Source: CAXXIC01 sp049315325 (GTDB lineage Bacteria; Bacteroidota; Bacteroidia; Bacteroidales; UBA7332). From it: a stretch of DNA of 64,000 nucleotides. The first letter of the stretch is position 1. Each line of letters opens with the position of its first letter. The position numbers and the translations under genes are program-made. Location of the stretch: the NCBI GenBank assembly GCA_049315325.1, contig JBMOKJ010000002.1:186001-250000 (forward strand), written 5' to 3'. Below, piece by piece: positions 52,956 through 60,948 of the stretch. Under the pieces are notes generated by a model, which did no database searches, was not told the DNA's origin, and was given only the letters and a program-made list of their open reading frames with translations.

Positions 52956-55028
52956 TTATATAGTTTTAAATTCTACGCCTGCATCTTTCATTTGCAGTAC
53001 GGTATTTGTTTTTAGCTGGTCGTTGCCTTTAAAAAGTTTGTCTAAAGCAATCACTTTCTTAGGTTTCAATGCAATAGCATCATTAATAATATCTTGAGTC
53101 GCTTTTTCCAAAAGCAACACCAATTCTCCATCATTTACGTTGTAGAAAGCCCCTCCTTGGGAGGGGTTGGGGAGGCTTATTTTGCTATTCAAGTCTTTTC
53201 CGCTTTTCAGCAAAAGTTCGTACACCATATTTTCGATAGTGGCAGATTCAGCAATGGGGTCAATAAACAATTTCATTTGCTCGGAAAGTGCTTCGGCAAG
53301 CTCAGCACGGGTTGCTTTGGCATCTTTAGCCTCTATTTGTTGCCATTGTTTGAAGTTGCTGTCTTCTAGTTTTAAAACTTTAAACCCTAAGTCTTGTGCT
53401 TTTAACTGCTCAATTTGGGCTTTCAGATTGTCAATTTCGGTTTTTGTTTCTTCAGTTGGGATTTCTCCTTGTAGTTTTTTGATTTCAGCTTCTATTTTTT
53501 TGATTTCCGTTTTGATTTCATCATCTATTCTCTTTCCTGCCCTGCGGATTCTTTCTTTGCTTATATCAGCAATAGTTTTATATCCTGCTTTGTAGGCTTC
53601 GCTTTTTTCTTCGCAGAGTTCAGGCAGTTGAACACAAATATATTTTCTATTGCCTCCGTCTTCTTTGTTTAAATCCATAACGGCGTGGGCTGTGGTGCCA
53701 CTGCCTGCGAAGAAATCGAGGATCAGGTCATTGTTCCTAGAACTTGATATTTGAATTAAATATGAAACTAAAGCACTTGGCTTTGCAAAGTCAAAAGGAA
53801 TATCTAATTGTTTTAATTCTGCTGAACTTTGTCTATTTTCAAAATTTGAGATAAAATTTGATGGAACTACACCTTTTTCTTGCTGTTCTTCTAGCCACAA
53901 TTTATTGTAAATATTCCATTTGCTTTGCTTGCCATCAGGTTGAATTAAAGCAGAAGTTGTTGTTTCTTTGAAAACTATGTTTCCTTTGTTTAATTCGTCA
54001 GAATATCGTTCGAATATCCATTTCCAGACACCGTCCTCAGATGTAGGTTTTACTTTTTCCCCTTCATTAACAATATTAGGAAAATTTACTCCAGGAGGAA
54101 TTACAAAACTTCCATCTGGGCATTTTATATAATACCTCTGATTTGGTCGAGCATCAAGACTAGCCTTATATAGTCTTTCTTCGCCGTAGGTTTCGCCTTT
54201 TCTTTCGCCTTGTAATTCTTTTTTTGTATAAAAACGATTAATCTGTTCTTCTGTAAAAGTTGCTCTAAAATTTTCGGCCTCATAAATTGCCTTAGCATAA
54301 ACTAAAATATAATCAACACTTGGAGTATAAAATTTTCCTTTTGCACCACCAGACTTCATAACTCTTGAGCATTGCATAATAAAATTCTCCTCACCAAATA
54401 CTTCATTTAATAGTTGACGTAAATTATGAACTTCATCTTCACCAATAGACACAAAAATAACCCCATCTTGCTTTAATAAATTTTTAGCTAAATAGAGTCT
54501 TGGCATCATCATATTAAGCCAATTGCTATGGTATTGTCCGTTTTCTTTGCTGTTTTTTTTGAACATACCGTCTTTGGTCATATAGCCATCTTCATCTTTG
54601 TCGCCTACACGCTTTTGATATTCTTCTTTGGTTTCAGAAAATTTGTCGGGATAAATAAAAGAGTCGTTACCTGTATTGTATGGAGGGTCAATATATATCA
54701 TTTTCACTTTTCCGAAATAGCTTTTTTGCAGCACTTTTAGCACTTCGAGGTTTTCGCCTTCAATAAAGATATTCTGAGTTTCGTCAAAATTTATGCTTTC
54801 GTCTTTGGCTGGAATAAGTGTTTTTGTCGTTGGGGTTTGCAACACTTTAAAAGCATCGCTTTTTCCTGCCCAATTCAATACATATCGTTCATTAGAGAAA
54901 TTGATGTTTTCTCCAAGTGTCGCTTTCAACTTTTCCCAATCTAGTTTGCCTTCGCTAAATGCTTCGGGCAATACTTGTTGCAAAGCATTAATTTTTTCTT
55001 GTTCTGGTGTTAGACTTTTTCCGTCCAT
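52956..55028 (-). CDS. mod: Type III restriction-modification methyltransferase, Mod subunit
   Basis: 690 residues. Beta-class DNA methyltransferase: catalytic motif IDPPYNTGNDSF (about residue 110), target-recognition region in the middle, and SAM motif DLILDFFAGSGTTAHAVMDLN late in the chain. A coiled stretch (EIKTEIKKIEAEIKKLQGEI...) precedes the C-terminus. DPPY suggests adenine (N6) or N4-cytosine. A dispersed GC-rich repeat lies inside the frame near residue 617-626, adding SLPNPSQGGA. Starts 3 bp after the xre gene; 4-bp to 11-bp spacings along the operon. Confidence 0.93.
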   Translation of the reverse strand: MDGKSLTPEQEKINALQQVLPEAFSEGKLDWEKLKATLGENINFSNERYVLNWAGKSDAFKVLQTPTTKTLIPAKDESINFDETQNIFIEGENLEVLKVLQKSYFGKVKMIYIDPPYNTGNDSFIYPDKFSETKEEYQKRVGDKDEDGYMTKDGMFKKNSKENGQYHSNWLNMMMPRLYLAKNLLKQDGVIFVSIGEDEVHNLRQLLNEVFGEENFIMQCSRVMKSGGAKGKFYTPSVDYILVYAKAIYEAENFRATFTEEQINRFYTKKELQGERKGETYGEERLYKASLDARPNQRYYIKCPDGSFVIPPGVNFPNIVNEGEKVKPTSEDGVWKWIFERYSDELNKGNIVFKETTTSALIQPDGKQSKWNIYNKLWLEEQQEKGVVPSNFISNFENRQSSAELKQLDIPFDFAKPSALVSYLIQISSSRNNDLILDFFAGSGTTAHAVMDLNKEDGGNRKYICVQLPELCEEKSEAYKAGYKTIADISKERIRRAGKRIDDEIKTEIKKIEAEIKKLQGEIPTEETKTEIDNLKAQIEQLKAQDLGFKVLKLEDSNFKQWQQIEAKDAKATRAELAEALSEQMKLFIDPIAESATIENMVYELLLKSGKDLNSKISLPNPSQGGAFYNVNDGELVLLLEKATQDIINDAIALKPKKVIALDKLFKGNDQLKTNTVLQMKDAGVEFKTI
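53149..53176 (-). repeat. Dispersed repeat embedded in mod
   Basis: 28 bp, GCCCCTCCTTGGGAGGGG-TTGGGGAGGC, a GC island in AT-rich DNA. It matches the type of the hairpin at 38914-38942 (CCCTCCCTTTTGGGCAGGG...). Read in the mod frame it gives LPNPSQGGA, so the insertion kept the frame. Confidence 0.75.
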
Positions 55029-55031
55029 ATT

Positions 55032-55229
55032 TTAGTGTAATTTTCTTTCAATTAATAATTCTTTGACTTCAACATCAAGAATTTCGGCAATTTTGTATAG
55101 GTCTTCTAAACTTGGTTGTCTTCTGTTTTGGGCATAGGAGTTGACCATATTGTAGCTCTTCCCCATTTTCTCAGCTAACCATCTTTGTTTGATACCTTTA
55201 TGTTCTAAAACGTCTTTTATTCTATTCAT
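55032..55229 (-). CDS. XRE-family regulator of the RM operon
   Basis: 65 residues, one helix-turn-helix: VLEHKGIKQRWLAEKMGKSYNMVNSYAQNRRQPSLEDLYKIAEIL. The size and the place 3 bp ahead of mod are those of control (C) proteins of restriction systems, which delay restriction until methylation is done. A dyad operator candidate stands in its own promoter (55271-55296). Autoregulation is inferred. Confidence 0.85.
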   Translation of the reverse strand: MNRIKDVLEHKGIKQRWLAEKMGKSYNMVNSYAQNRRQPSLEDLYKIAEILDVEVKELLIERKLH

Positions 55230-55251
55230 TTTGAACTTATTTTGTATATTG

Positions 55252-55296
55252 CAAAAATAGATAAAAATATTTAATGTCTCACATAATGAGCATTAA
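55252..55296 (-). promoter_or_regulatory. Promoter and dyad operator of the RM operon
   Basis: On the minus strand TATTTTTG (55259-55252) is a full -7 match 23 bp before the xre ATG. Just upstream lies a dyad: TTAATG-T-CTCA (55271-55281), five bases, TGAG-CATTAA (55287-55296), with one bulged base. It covers the -33 place, as expected for a self-repressing or self-activating regulator. Confidence 0.6.
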
Positions 55297-55604
55297 AATT
55301 ATCATTCAGTTTGGATAGTATTAGCAAAATACACGATAAATAACTTGTATTTCGAAAGGGTGAAGTTTGCAACTTCAAACAGTAGCAACTCTAAGATGCC
55401 GAGAAGCGGTACTGTTTACACAAAAGTACATATTACGCTTTGCTAAACTTGTGCTAGGAAGCATCTTTTGCGAAAACCTCCGCGCCTTTTGCGATTAAAG
55501 AGCACACATTCCCATCCTCAATATCTTCTCTTTGAAACCTCCGTGTTCTCTGTGTTTAAGTAGACAATCCCTCTAACCCTCTATCCCTCAATCCCTATTT
55601 TCCG
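55297..55604. other. Intergenic region with dispersed repeat remains
   Basis: About 310 bp between divergent operons. From 55463 to 55560 it holds degenerate text such as CTTTTGCGAAAACCTCCGCG and CTTTGAAACCTCCGTG, related to sequence at 46431-46470 and 40259-40283. No gene. Confidence 0.45.
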
Positions 55605-55612
55605 TATCTTTG
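55605..55612 (+). promoter_or_regulatory. -7 box of the TPR lipoprotein gene
   Basis: TATCTTTG, full match, 22 bp before the ATG at 55635. Confidence 0.5.
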
Positions 55613-55634
55613 CAGAATTAAACGCAAATCGTTG

Positions 55635-57230
55635 ATGTTCAAACAGATTTTATACCTTCTTTTCTTCCTTTTGTTGGTGGGTTGCACTAAGCCCGATGCA
55701 CGGCTTGTGCGTGCCGAACAACAAATTGAGTCTTCTCCCGATTCAGCTATGCAAGTCTTGCAGCAGTTTGCATCCGAAAAATCGCCTTCCGAATCTGATC
55801 AAGCTCTTTATGGCATGTTGCTGATGCGCACCTTGGACAAAAACTTGCAACCCCTGCAACCCGATTCGTTGTTGAATCAGACTATTCAATATTATGAAAT
55901 CCACCCTGACGGCGACCATCTCGCTACTTGCTATTTCTTGAAAGGCAGAAGCTATAAGTATGCCTTGAGGTACGACAAAGCCATGTATTATTATATGCAG
56001 GCACTCGATGATTTGGGATATTTTCAAAATTACTCACTCTTGGGACGAATTAATTACGATTTAGGGGAGATTTATACGTTGCAAAAAGACTTTGCTGCTG
56101 CAAGCAGCAAATTTAGTGCAGCATATCATTTTTTTTCGAAAGGAAAATTATCGTCTCTTGCTTTTCAAGCTCTTTTATACATTAGCCGTACTTATAATGG
56201 TATAAATGAATATCAGAAAGCAAAGTTATTTTGTAAAAGCATTGCACCAAAAGCTTGTGATTCTATTTTAAAAGGAACCTTATTGCAAGAAATTGGGATT
56301 AATTGCTATAAATTACAGCAACTCGATTCTGCTTTGATTTACTTTCAGTTGGCCATACAGTATCCTTATTTAAGAAATAATAGGGCTTTAAGGTATTATT
56401 TCTTAGCAAATACATTTTACGATTTAGAGAAATACGATTCGGCACAATTTTATGCAGAAAAAGCATTTCTTTTTCAATCTGATTTACGTACTCAACGTGA
56501 ATGTTATCGTATTCTGACAAATACAGATTATATAAAAGGTGATTTGACTTCTATGACTTCTAATATGAATAAATACGTGAAGTTAGGTGACCAATTGAGA
56601 GAAATTGATGCACAGGCAAAAGGCACGATTATAGAAACAATGCACAAAAGCAAATTAGAGACTCTTCAGTCGAAATACAATTTATGGGTAATATCTGTTA
56701 TTTTTATACTAATAGTTGTACTCTCCGTTTATTTATTTAGAAAATTTTATCTGTTTACGAAACAAAAATTCAAGAAAACAGAGGCTGACCATTTGCAGCA
56801 AAAAGTAGATATTAAGCATGGCGTGTTAACAAAAAAGAGAGAAACCCTACACGAGAAAATTGCGCAACGACAAAAAGAGTCAGCCACAGAGCGAAAAAAA
56901 GCTAATCCCGAAGAGAGGGAGAAGTTAATCCAACGGATGTACAACGAGTTGCTGCACCTCAACGATGTCTCTTTCTTTTTTCAAGAGATGGATGCCGAAC
57001 TCAATAATATACCGACTAAACTTAGAACCCGATATCAGGGAGTAGGAGAGAAGGAGATTATGTGGTCGTGCCTTTTATTACTTGGCATACCAACTGCCGA
57101 TATTCTGACACTTTTGTCATACAAAACCGTCAGTCTCGATAAGATGAAATATCGCTACGCTCAAAAAATAGGGCTTGAGAGTGCCAAAGAATTGAAAGGA
57201 TTTCTGAATACTCTTTTGAGTGAAGATTAA
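55635..57230 (+). CDS. TPR-containing lipoprotein with cytoplasmic-side C-terminal domain
   Basis: ATG at 55635 gives 531 residues. Lipobox LLLVGCTK at the N-terminus; TPR repeats at about 60-330 (DKAMYYYMQALDDLG, LIYFQLAIQYP, SAQFYAEKAFLF); one membrane helix at about 350-368 (VISVIFILIVVLSVYLFRKFY); a coiled coil; and a ~90-residue C-terminal domain resembling the LuxR-like ends of Bacteroidota TPR regulators (KEIMWSCLLLLGIPTADILTLL, KTVSLDKMKYRYAQKIGL). The design suggests sensing on one side of the membrane and DNA or protein contact on the other. Such genes often stand next to DUF3244, as here. Confidence 0.7.
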   Translation: MFKQILYLLFFLLLVGCTKPDARLVRAEQQIESSPDSAMQVLQQFASEKSPSESDQALYGMLLMRTLDKNLQPLQPDSLLNQTIQYYEIHPDGDHLATCYFLKGRSYKYALRYDKAMYYYMQALDDLGYFQNYSLLGRINYDLGEIYTLQKDFAAASSKFSAAYHFFSKGKLSSLAFQALLYISRTYNGINEYQKAKLFCKSIAPKACDSILKGTLLQEIGINCYKLQQLDSALIYFQLAIQYPYLRNNRALRYYFLANTFYDLEKYDSAQFYAEKAFLFQSDLRTQRECYRILTNTDYIKGDLTSMTSNMNKYVKLGDQLREIDAQAKGTIIETMHKSKLETLQSKYNLWVISVIFILIVVLSVYLFRKFYLFTKQKFKKTEADHLQQKVDIKHGVLTKKRETLHEKIAQRQKESATERKKANPEEREKLIQRMYNELLHLNDVSFFFQEMDAELNNIPTKLRTRYQGVGEKEIMWSCLLLLGIPTADILTLLSYKTVSLDKMKYRYAQKIGLESAKELKGFLNTLLSED

Positions 57231-57267
57231 TCTTCAAAATTAAATTTCACCAAATACCATCTTTTTG

Positions 57268-57308
57268 AAAGTGATCTTCGTATTAAAACTACGGGGCTCA
57301 CTTTTTTT
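57268..57308 (+). terminator. Possible terminator after the TPR gene
   Basis: Outer stem AAAGTGA / TCACTTT, weak inner stem with G-U pairs, then a T-run at 57303-57308. Confidence 0.5.
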
Positions 57309-57695
57309 ATGCCCATTGCTCGTCTTTCTTTCGTCAGGTGTATATCTATAATAGCTAAACCAACAGTACTCCACATCTTTAGTTGCGGATAAATGCACTT
57401 TTTTCTTTGACCCGAGAGCCAGTTCTTTTTATTCACTTTTCTTACATTACCTCGCATTTTGCACCTCAAAACACCCTCATTTATAGCCCTTTTAAAAAGG
57501 CGAAAATATGTGTCCAGTTATTTGCTTAATTAATTGGTATAAGTATCTGATAATCAGATATTTTATAAATATACATGTCCAGTCTATATCACAGCAAAAA
57601 CTTGGCTCAAAGCAGTCTTCCTGCCTAATTTAGCAAAACGATCGATCGCAAAATTCTTCCTAAAATTATTATTAATCATTTTAAAATTTATCAAG
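57309..57695. other. Intergenic region with a 17-bp dyad
   Basis: No gene. A perfect dyad TATCTGA-TAA-TCAGATA (57544-57560) lies about 135 bp before DUF3244 and may be an operator. A minus frame at 57227-57469 is an unlikely gene. Confidence 0.4.
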
Positions 57696-58118
57696 ATGAA
57701 AATATCAAAATCAATGATATTCAGAATCTGCATGCTCGCAGTTTTTTTAGTATCAGCTCAGTTAGGTTTTGCGACCAACAATACTCCTGTTCCTATACCA
57801 CCTGATAAATCATCACTTCCTCCGATAGGTGGTGGCAGTCGACCATCGTTAATTGATGAAACTACACCACTAGAAGTAGATTCAGCGGCATCTGCTACTA
57901 TTAGTGATGTAGAGTTGGCGGTTTATTTCGACCACAGTGTGGGAGATGCTACCATTACAGTGTACGATTCTTCCGACAACGTGGTGTACGAAGAAGTAGT
58001 AAATACAGAATCTGTTTTCGACGCTTATGTTTCAGTATTTGGATGGGCAGCAGACGAATACATGATTACAGTGACGTATGGCGTTACAACACAAAGAGGT
58101 TTCTTCGTTGTTGAGTAG
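57696..58118 (+). CDS. DUF3244-type secreted protein
   Basis: 140 residues. Signal peptide (RICMLAVFLVSAQLGFA), Pro/Ser-rich linker, then a ~85-residue beta domain (SDVELAVYFDHSVGDATITVYDSSDNVVYEEVVNTE ... YMITVTYGVTTQRGFFVVE), the DUF3244 pattern, with an Ig-like fold. The family is typical for Bacteroidota and is often found beside TPR regulators like the upstream gene; its function is not known. Confidence 0.8.
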   Translation: MKISKSMIFRICMLAVFLVSAQLGFATNNTPVPIPPDKSSLPPIGGGSRPSLIDETTPLEVDSAASATISDVELAVYFDHSVGDATITVYDSSDNVVYEEVVNTESVFDAYVSVFGWAADEYMITVTYGVTTQRGFFVVE

Positions 58119-58241
58119 TGTGAAATACGATTAGAAACGGTGCAGATAACTCGAAATAGAGAGTTGTTGTAAGCAGTATAAATTGAAGTAGAGAGAAGTC
58201 TGCGCCGTTTCAATTATTCAAAAATCAGTAAAAACCTACTT

Positions 58242-58493
58242 TTAATTAGAAAAATGAAGAAACCAATTGGAAAAAAAGTTTTTCCAATCCGAAAAATCAT
58301 TTTTCCAATTGGAAAATGATAAAAAGCAGTTGGAAAACAAATATTACCAATTGAAAAAAAAGGAAAACCAACTAGAAAACAATATATTCTAGTTAGAAAA
58401 CAAAATATTCCAATTAGAAAAGGAGATAAACCAACTGAAAAACAAATTTTTCTAATTGGATTTGGAGTTTATCTAATTAGAATCAAAATAAAA
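58242..58493. repeat. Degenerate 21-bp-period array, copy 2
   Basis: Twelve units begin at 58242, 58263, 58284, 58305, 58326, 58347, 58368, 58389, 58410, 58431, 58452 and 58473, an exact 21-bp step with no indel. Consensus CCAATTRGAAAA then nine A/T-rich bases; several units hold the palindrome CCAATTGG. Read forward from 58264, eight units give Q-L-E-x-x-x-x heptads with Leu at each seventh place, and the other four have TAA or TAG exactly at the Gln codon. Ends ~140 bp before the second FN3-like gene. Confidence 0.85.
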
Positions 58494-58631
58494 GGGATTG
58501 TTTGAAAAAAAATGATGATGCAAACCGATGGATGTCACCAAAGAGAAGAACAATCGCTTTTAGAAAATAGGGAATAACGTAAGTTATGTTTTTATAATCG
58601 ATTTACTAATTCTAAAAAAGAAAAAAGAAAA

Positions 58632-59249
58632 ATGAAAAAAGATCACAGTGTTTTAGATTTTGTAAAAAAACCTATCGCTCAAAAGGTTGAATTTGGGAAA
58701 GGGGTGATATCGTTAATGAAGAACAATCCGAAATTTCCAACACCCGATGTTAGCCTAACTGAGTTGGAGACTGTAAACGATTTGTTGGAAGCCAGAAGCG
58801 TGGCAGCTATGAGTGGAGGAAAAGAGGCAACAGCACTTATGCGTCAGACCGAGACAGAATGGAGCGATATGATGCGCACCATGGCTCGATACGTGGATAG
58901 AATAGCAGATGGTGACAGTGCTGTAATTCTGAGTTCAGGATTTAATTTGGCAAAACAACCGTCTCCATCTCTTCGACCTGAGTTTAGTGTAGAGCTGGGT
59001 GAAAAATCGGGTACAGTAGAACTACGACGTCAAGCGGTAGAGGGTGCTAAGTCGTATATCTGGCAGCACTGCATTGGAGATACACCAGCCAACAACGACG
59101 CTGATTGGACTACTGCCTTAGTCACATCCAGAGCTTCTGCTGAACTGTCTGGTCTTACTCCTTTGAGTAAATATTGGTTTCGCTCAGCAGCAGTATTAGC
59201 AAACGGCACATCAGGATACAATCCTCCAGTGCTTCAAATTGTATTGTAA
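58632..59249 (+). CDS. Small fibronectin-III-like protein, copy 2
   Basis: 205 residues, clear paralogue of the gene at 23776 (shared FPTPD, ARYVDRIADGDSAVILSSGFNLAKQPSP, and the C-terminal AKSYIWQHCIGD...AELSGLTPLSKYWFRSAAV). No signal peptide. N-terminal half helical, C-terminal half a single FN3-like domain. About 40% identical by eye to copy 1. The upstream 21-bp array is shared in type; a 14-bp hairpin lies just after the stop. Function unknown. Confidence 0.78.
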   Translation: MKKDHSVLDFVKKPIAQKVEFGKGVISLMKNNPKFPTPDVSLTELETVNDLLEARSVAAMSGGKEATALMRQTETEWSDMMRTMARYVDRIADGDSAVILSSGFNLAKQPSPSLRPEFSVELGEKSGTVELRRQAVEGAKSYIWQHCIGDTPANNDADWTTALVTSRASAELSGLTPLSKYWFRSAAVLANGTSGYNPPVLQIVL

Positions 59250-59258
59250 TCAATCAAC

Positions 59259-59291
59259 CACCGGAGTGCAAGATGGACTTGTGCTCTGGTG
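59259..59291 (+). terminator. Hairpin after the second FN3-like gene
   Basis: 14-bp stem CACCGGAGTGCAAG / CTTGTGCTCTGGTG with three G-U pairs and loop ATGGA; no U-run follows, so termination is uncertain. Confidence 0.5.
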
Positions 59292-59429
59292 ATAAATACC
59301 AAAAAAATGCTATTCGATTTAGTTAGAAAAACAAGAGAATATTAACAATTATCAATATTGTCTTGAAAAAATATCTATTTGAAATAAAACAGAAAAGTAA
59401 AATAAAAATAATCCTTAAAATTATTAATT

Positions 59430-60281
59430 ATGGAAAGAATATCAAATCGACAAACTACGTGGCATTTAATCAATATCAAAGCACGAAGAGATCAAAGCGC
59501 AAGTCACTATGTTCAGGCGTTTCGTCGCATAGAGCAAGAAGACCCTATGGTTAGTTTACCACGCGAAAGATGCGAAAGTCTTAAATCTATTGCATTTAGT
59601 GAATTACTAGATGAAAATAATGTTCCTAAATATATTCAGTTAAGTCTTCTTTCATACACAATTATTGATCCATCTGCATTTTACAACAAACGAAATCAAG
59701 AAGATGTTAAGATATCAGATTGGGATTCTGATGTTGTTGCAAATAAAAAAGATGCTGAATTGTTCTTTTTCCCTTCTGTTCATACATTAGCCGTAAAACG
59801 CAATAGTGATATTAGTTTGGCGCATATTCTTCTTTATCTTTCAGAGGCTTTAAATAGAGTTGAACCAGATACATTTGATGTTGATGTTATTGTTGAGCGA
59901 GATGTTTTAGACAGAATACTTACTGCTTATGCTGTTTATTCTATTGAAGCTAATATATCGTACTCAAATCCTGGACATACAAATGGTTTTGTTGCTGCAT
60001 TTGATAGTAAATTGAGAAATATGGATCCGAATAAATTTACTGTTGTTGCAACAGGGTCAAAAGAGCATCCATTGAAAAATGAAGAAGATGGTATGCTATC
60101 ATCGATTATTAATATGTCGGAGCGTGATGGGTCTATAATAGCTACTATTCAGCCAACTGCAAATTCTAAATTTGAAAAAATTAATAGCAAAGACCATCCA
60201 CGTGTATTAATTATTCCTCAAATAGTTGATGATGTTGTTTCTACATTATATAATGCTATAAGGGCAATATTCAATCACTAA
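59430..60281 (+). CDS. DUF4747-like protein
   Basis: 283 residues, no membrane segment. The layout fits my memory of DUF4747: an initial strand-helix (TTWHLINIKARRDQSASHYVQAF), a middle with DAELFFFPSVHTLAV, then LEANISYSNPGHTNGF-type and ending with the DHPRVLIIP element. I judge this as probable, not certain. 11 bp downstream starts a four-helix membrane protein, so the two form a pair. Such soluble-plus-membrane pairs occur in abortive-infection systems. An alternative is an ordinary unknown gene pair. Confidence 0.5.
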   Translation: MERISNRQTTWHLINIKARRDQSASHYVQAFRRIEQEDPMVSLPRERCESLKSIAFSELLDENNVPKYIQLSLLSYTIIDPSAFYNKRNQEDVKISDWDSDVVANKKDAELFFFPSVHTLAVKRNSDISLAHILLYLSEALNRVEPDTFDVDVIVERDVLDRILTAYAVYSIEANISYSNPGHTNGFVAAFDSKLRNMDPNKFTVVATGSKEHPLKNEEDGMLSSIINMSERDGSIIATIQPTANSKFEKINSKDHPRVLIIPQIVDDVVSTLYNAIRAIFNH

Positions 60282-60292
60282 ATCGAAAAATA

Positions 60293-60889
60293 ATGACTAA
60301 CTCAACTGATTTGTTTGGATGGAAAAGTGTCCTGCAAAATTATGGTTTGAATGGTATTTTAGTAGATAGCATATTCCCAATAATAATATCAATTGTTTTG
60401 TGCATTACAATGTGCTTGAATGACATTGATGTATACGTACAATTGAAATATGTTTTGGGTATAGGTATTTCCGTAGTTCCAGCAATGGTTTCTTTAATTT
60501 TAACGGCTTATACAATAATGTTGACTTTTATTATTGGTGATAAATTTTCTTCAATAAAAAAGACTAAAAGTGGAAGGAAGCTTATTCAAGACTTGAACTC
60601 AAGTTTTGCTGCATGTTTATTTGTTTCCATTATATCAATTGTTGCAATGATTATTGTGTCATGTCTTGTGAATATGAATATAGCAATTGACAATCCATGT
60701 TCAATAAATTATATTTCATTCTTTTTTATTTGTTATTTGCTTTTATACTCTATTACAATCTTAATAGGTATAGTTATTGATGTTTTCAATAGTGGACAGA
60801 CAATATTATTTGACGAAACGGACGAAAGTAATTTAAGCAAGGGTGATAGCCCAGAAAAAAATAAGGTTACCCAGTTTGGGGAATGTTAA
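60293..60889 (+). CDS. Four-helix membrane protein paired with the DUF4747-like gene
   Basis: 198 residues. Hydrophobic segments at about 22-42 (ILVDSIFPIIISIVLCITM), 50-78, 105-128 (CLFVSIISIVAMIIVSCLV) and 138-165; short charged loops and a polar tail (KGDSPEKNKVTQF). No family recognised. It starts 11 bp after the DUF4747-like gene. In a defence pair this would be the membrane effector; no motif proves that. Confidence 0.55.
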   Translation: MTNSTDLFGWKSVLQNYGLNGILVDSIFPIIISIVLCITMCLNDIDVYVQLKYVLGIGISVVPAMVSLILTAYTIMLTFIIGDKFSSIKKTKSGRKLIQDLNSSFAACLFVSIISIVAMIIVSCLVNMNIAIDNPCSINYISFFFICYLLLYSITILIGIVIDVFNSGQTILFDETDESNLSKGDSPEKNKVTQFGEC

Positions 60890-60948
60890 ATATAAATGCA
60901 CGATGCCGAAATGCTAATAAATAGTAGGCACAATTAAATTATTAAACT

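Noticed and set aside
57227..57469. 80-codon minus-strand frame after the TPR gene
   Set aside because: Overlaps a terminator-like hairpin, no leader, basic random composition.
58242..58493. CRISPR array
   Set aside because: No alternation of conserved repeats with unique spacers; the whole 21 bp drifts.
58242..58493. TAG/TAA read as Gln (phage-type genetic code)
   Set aside because: Flanking genes end at TAA/TAG/TGA in the standard way, and no start codon with good leader precedes the frame.
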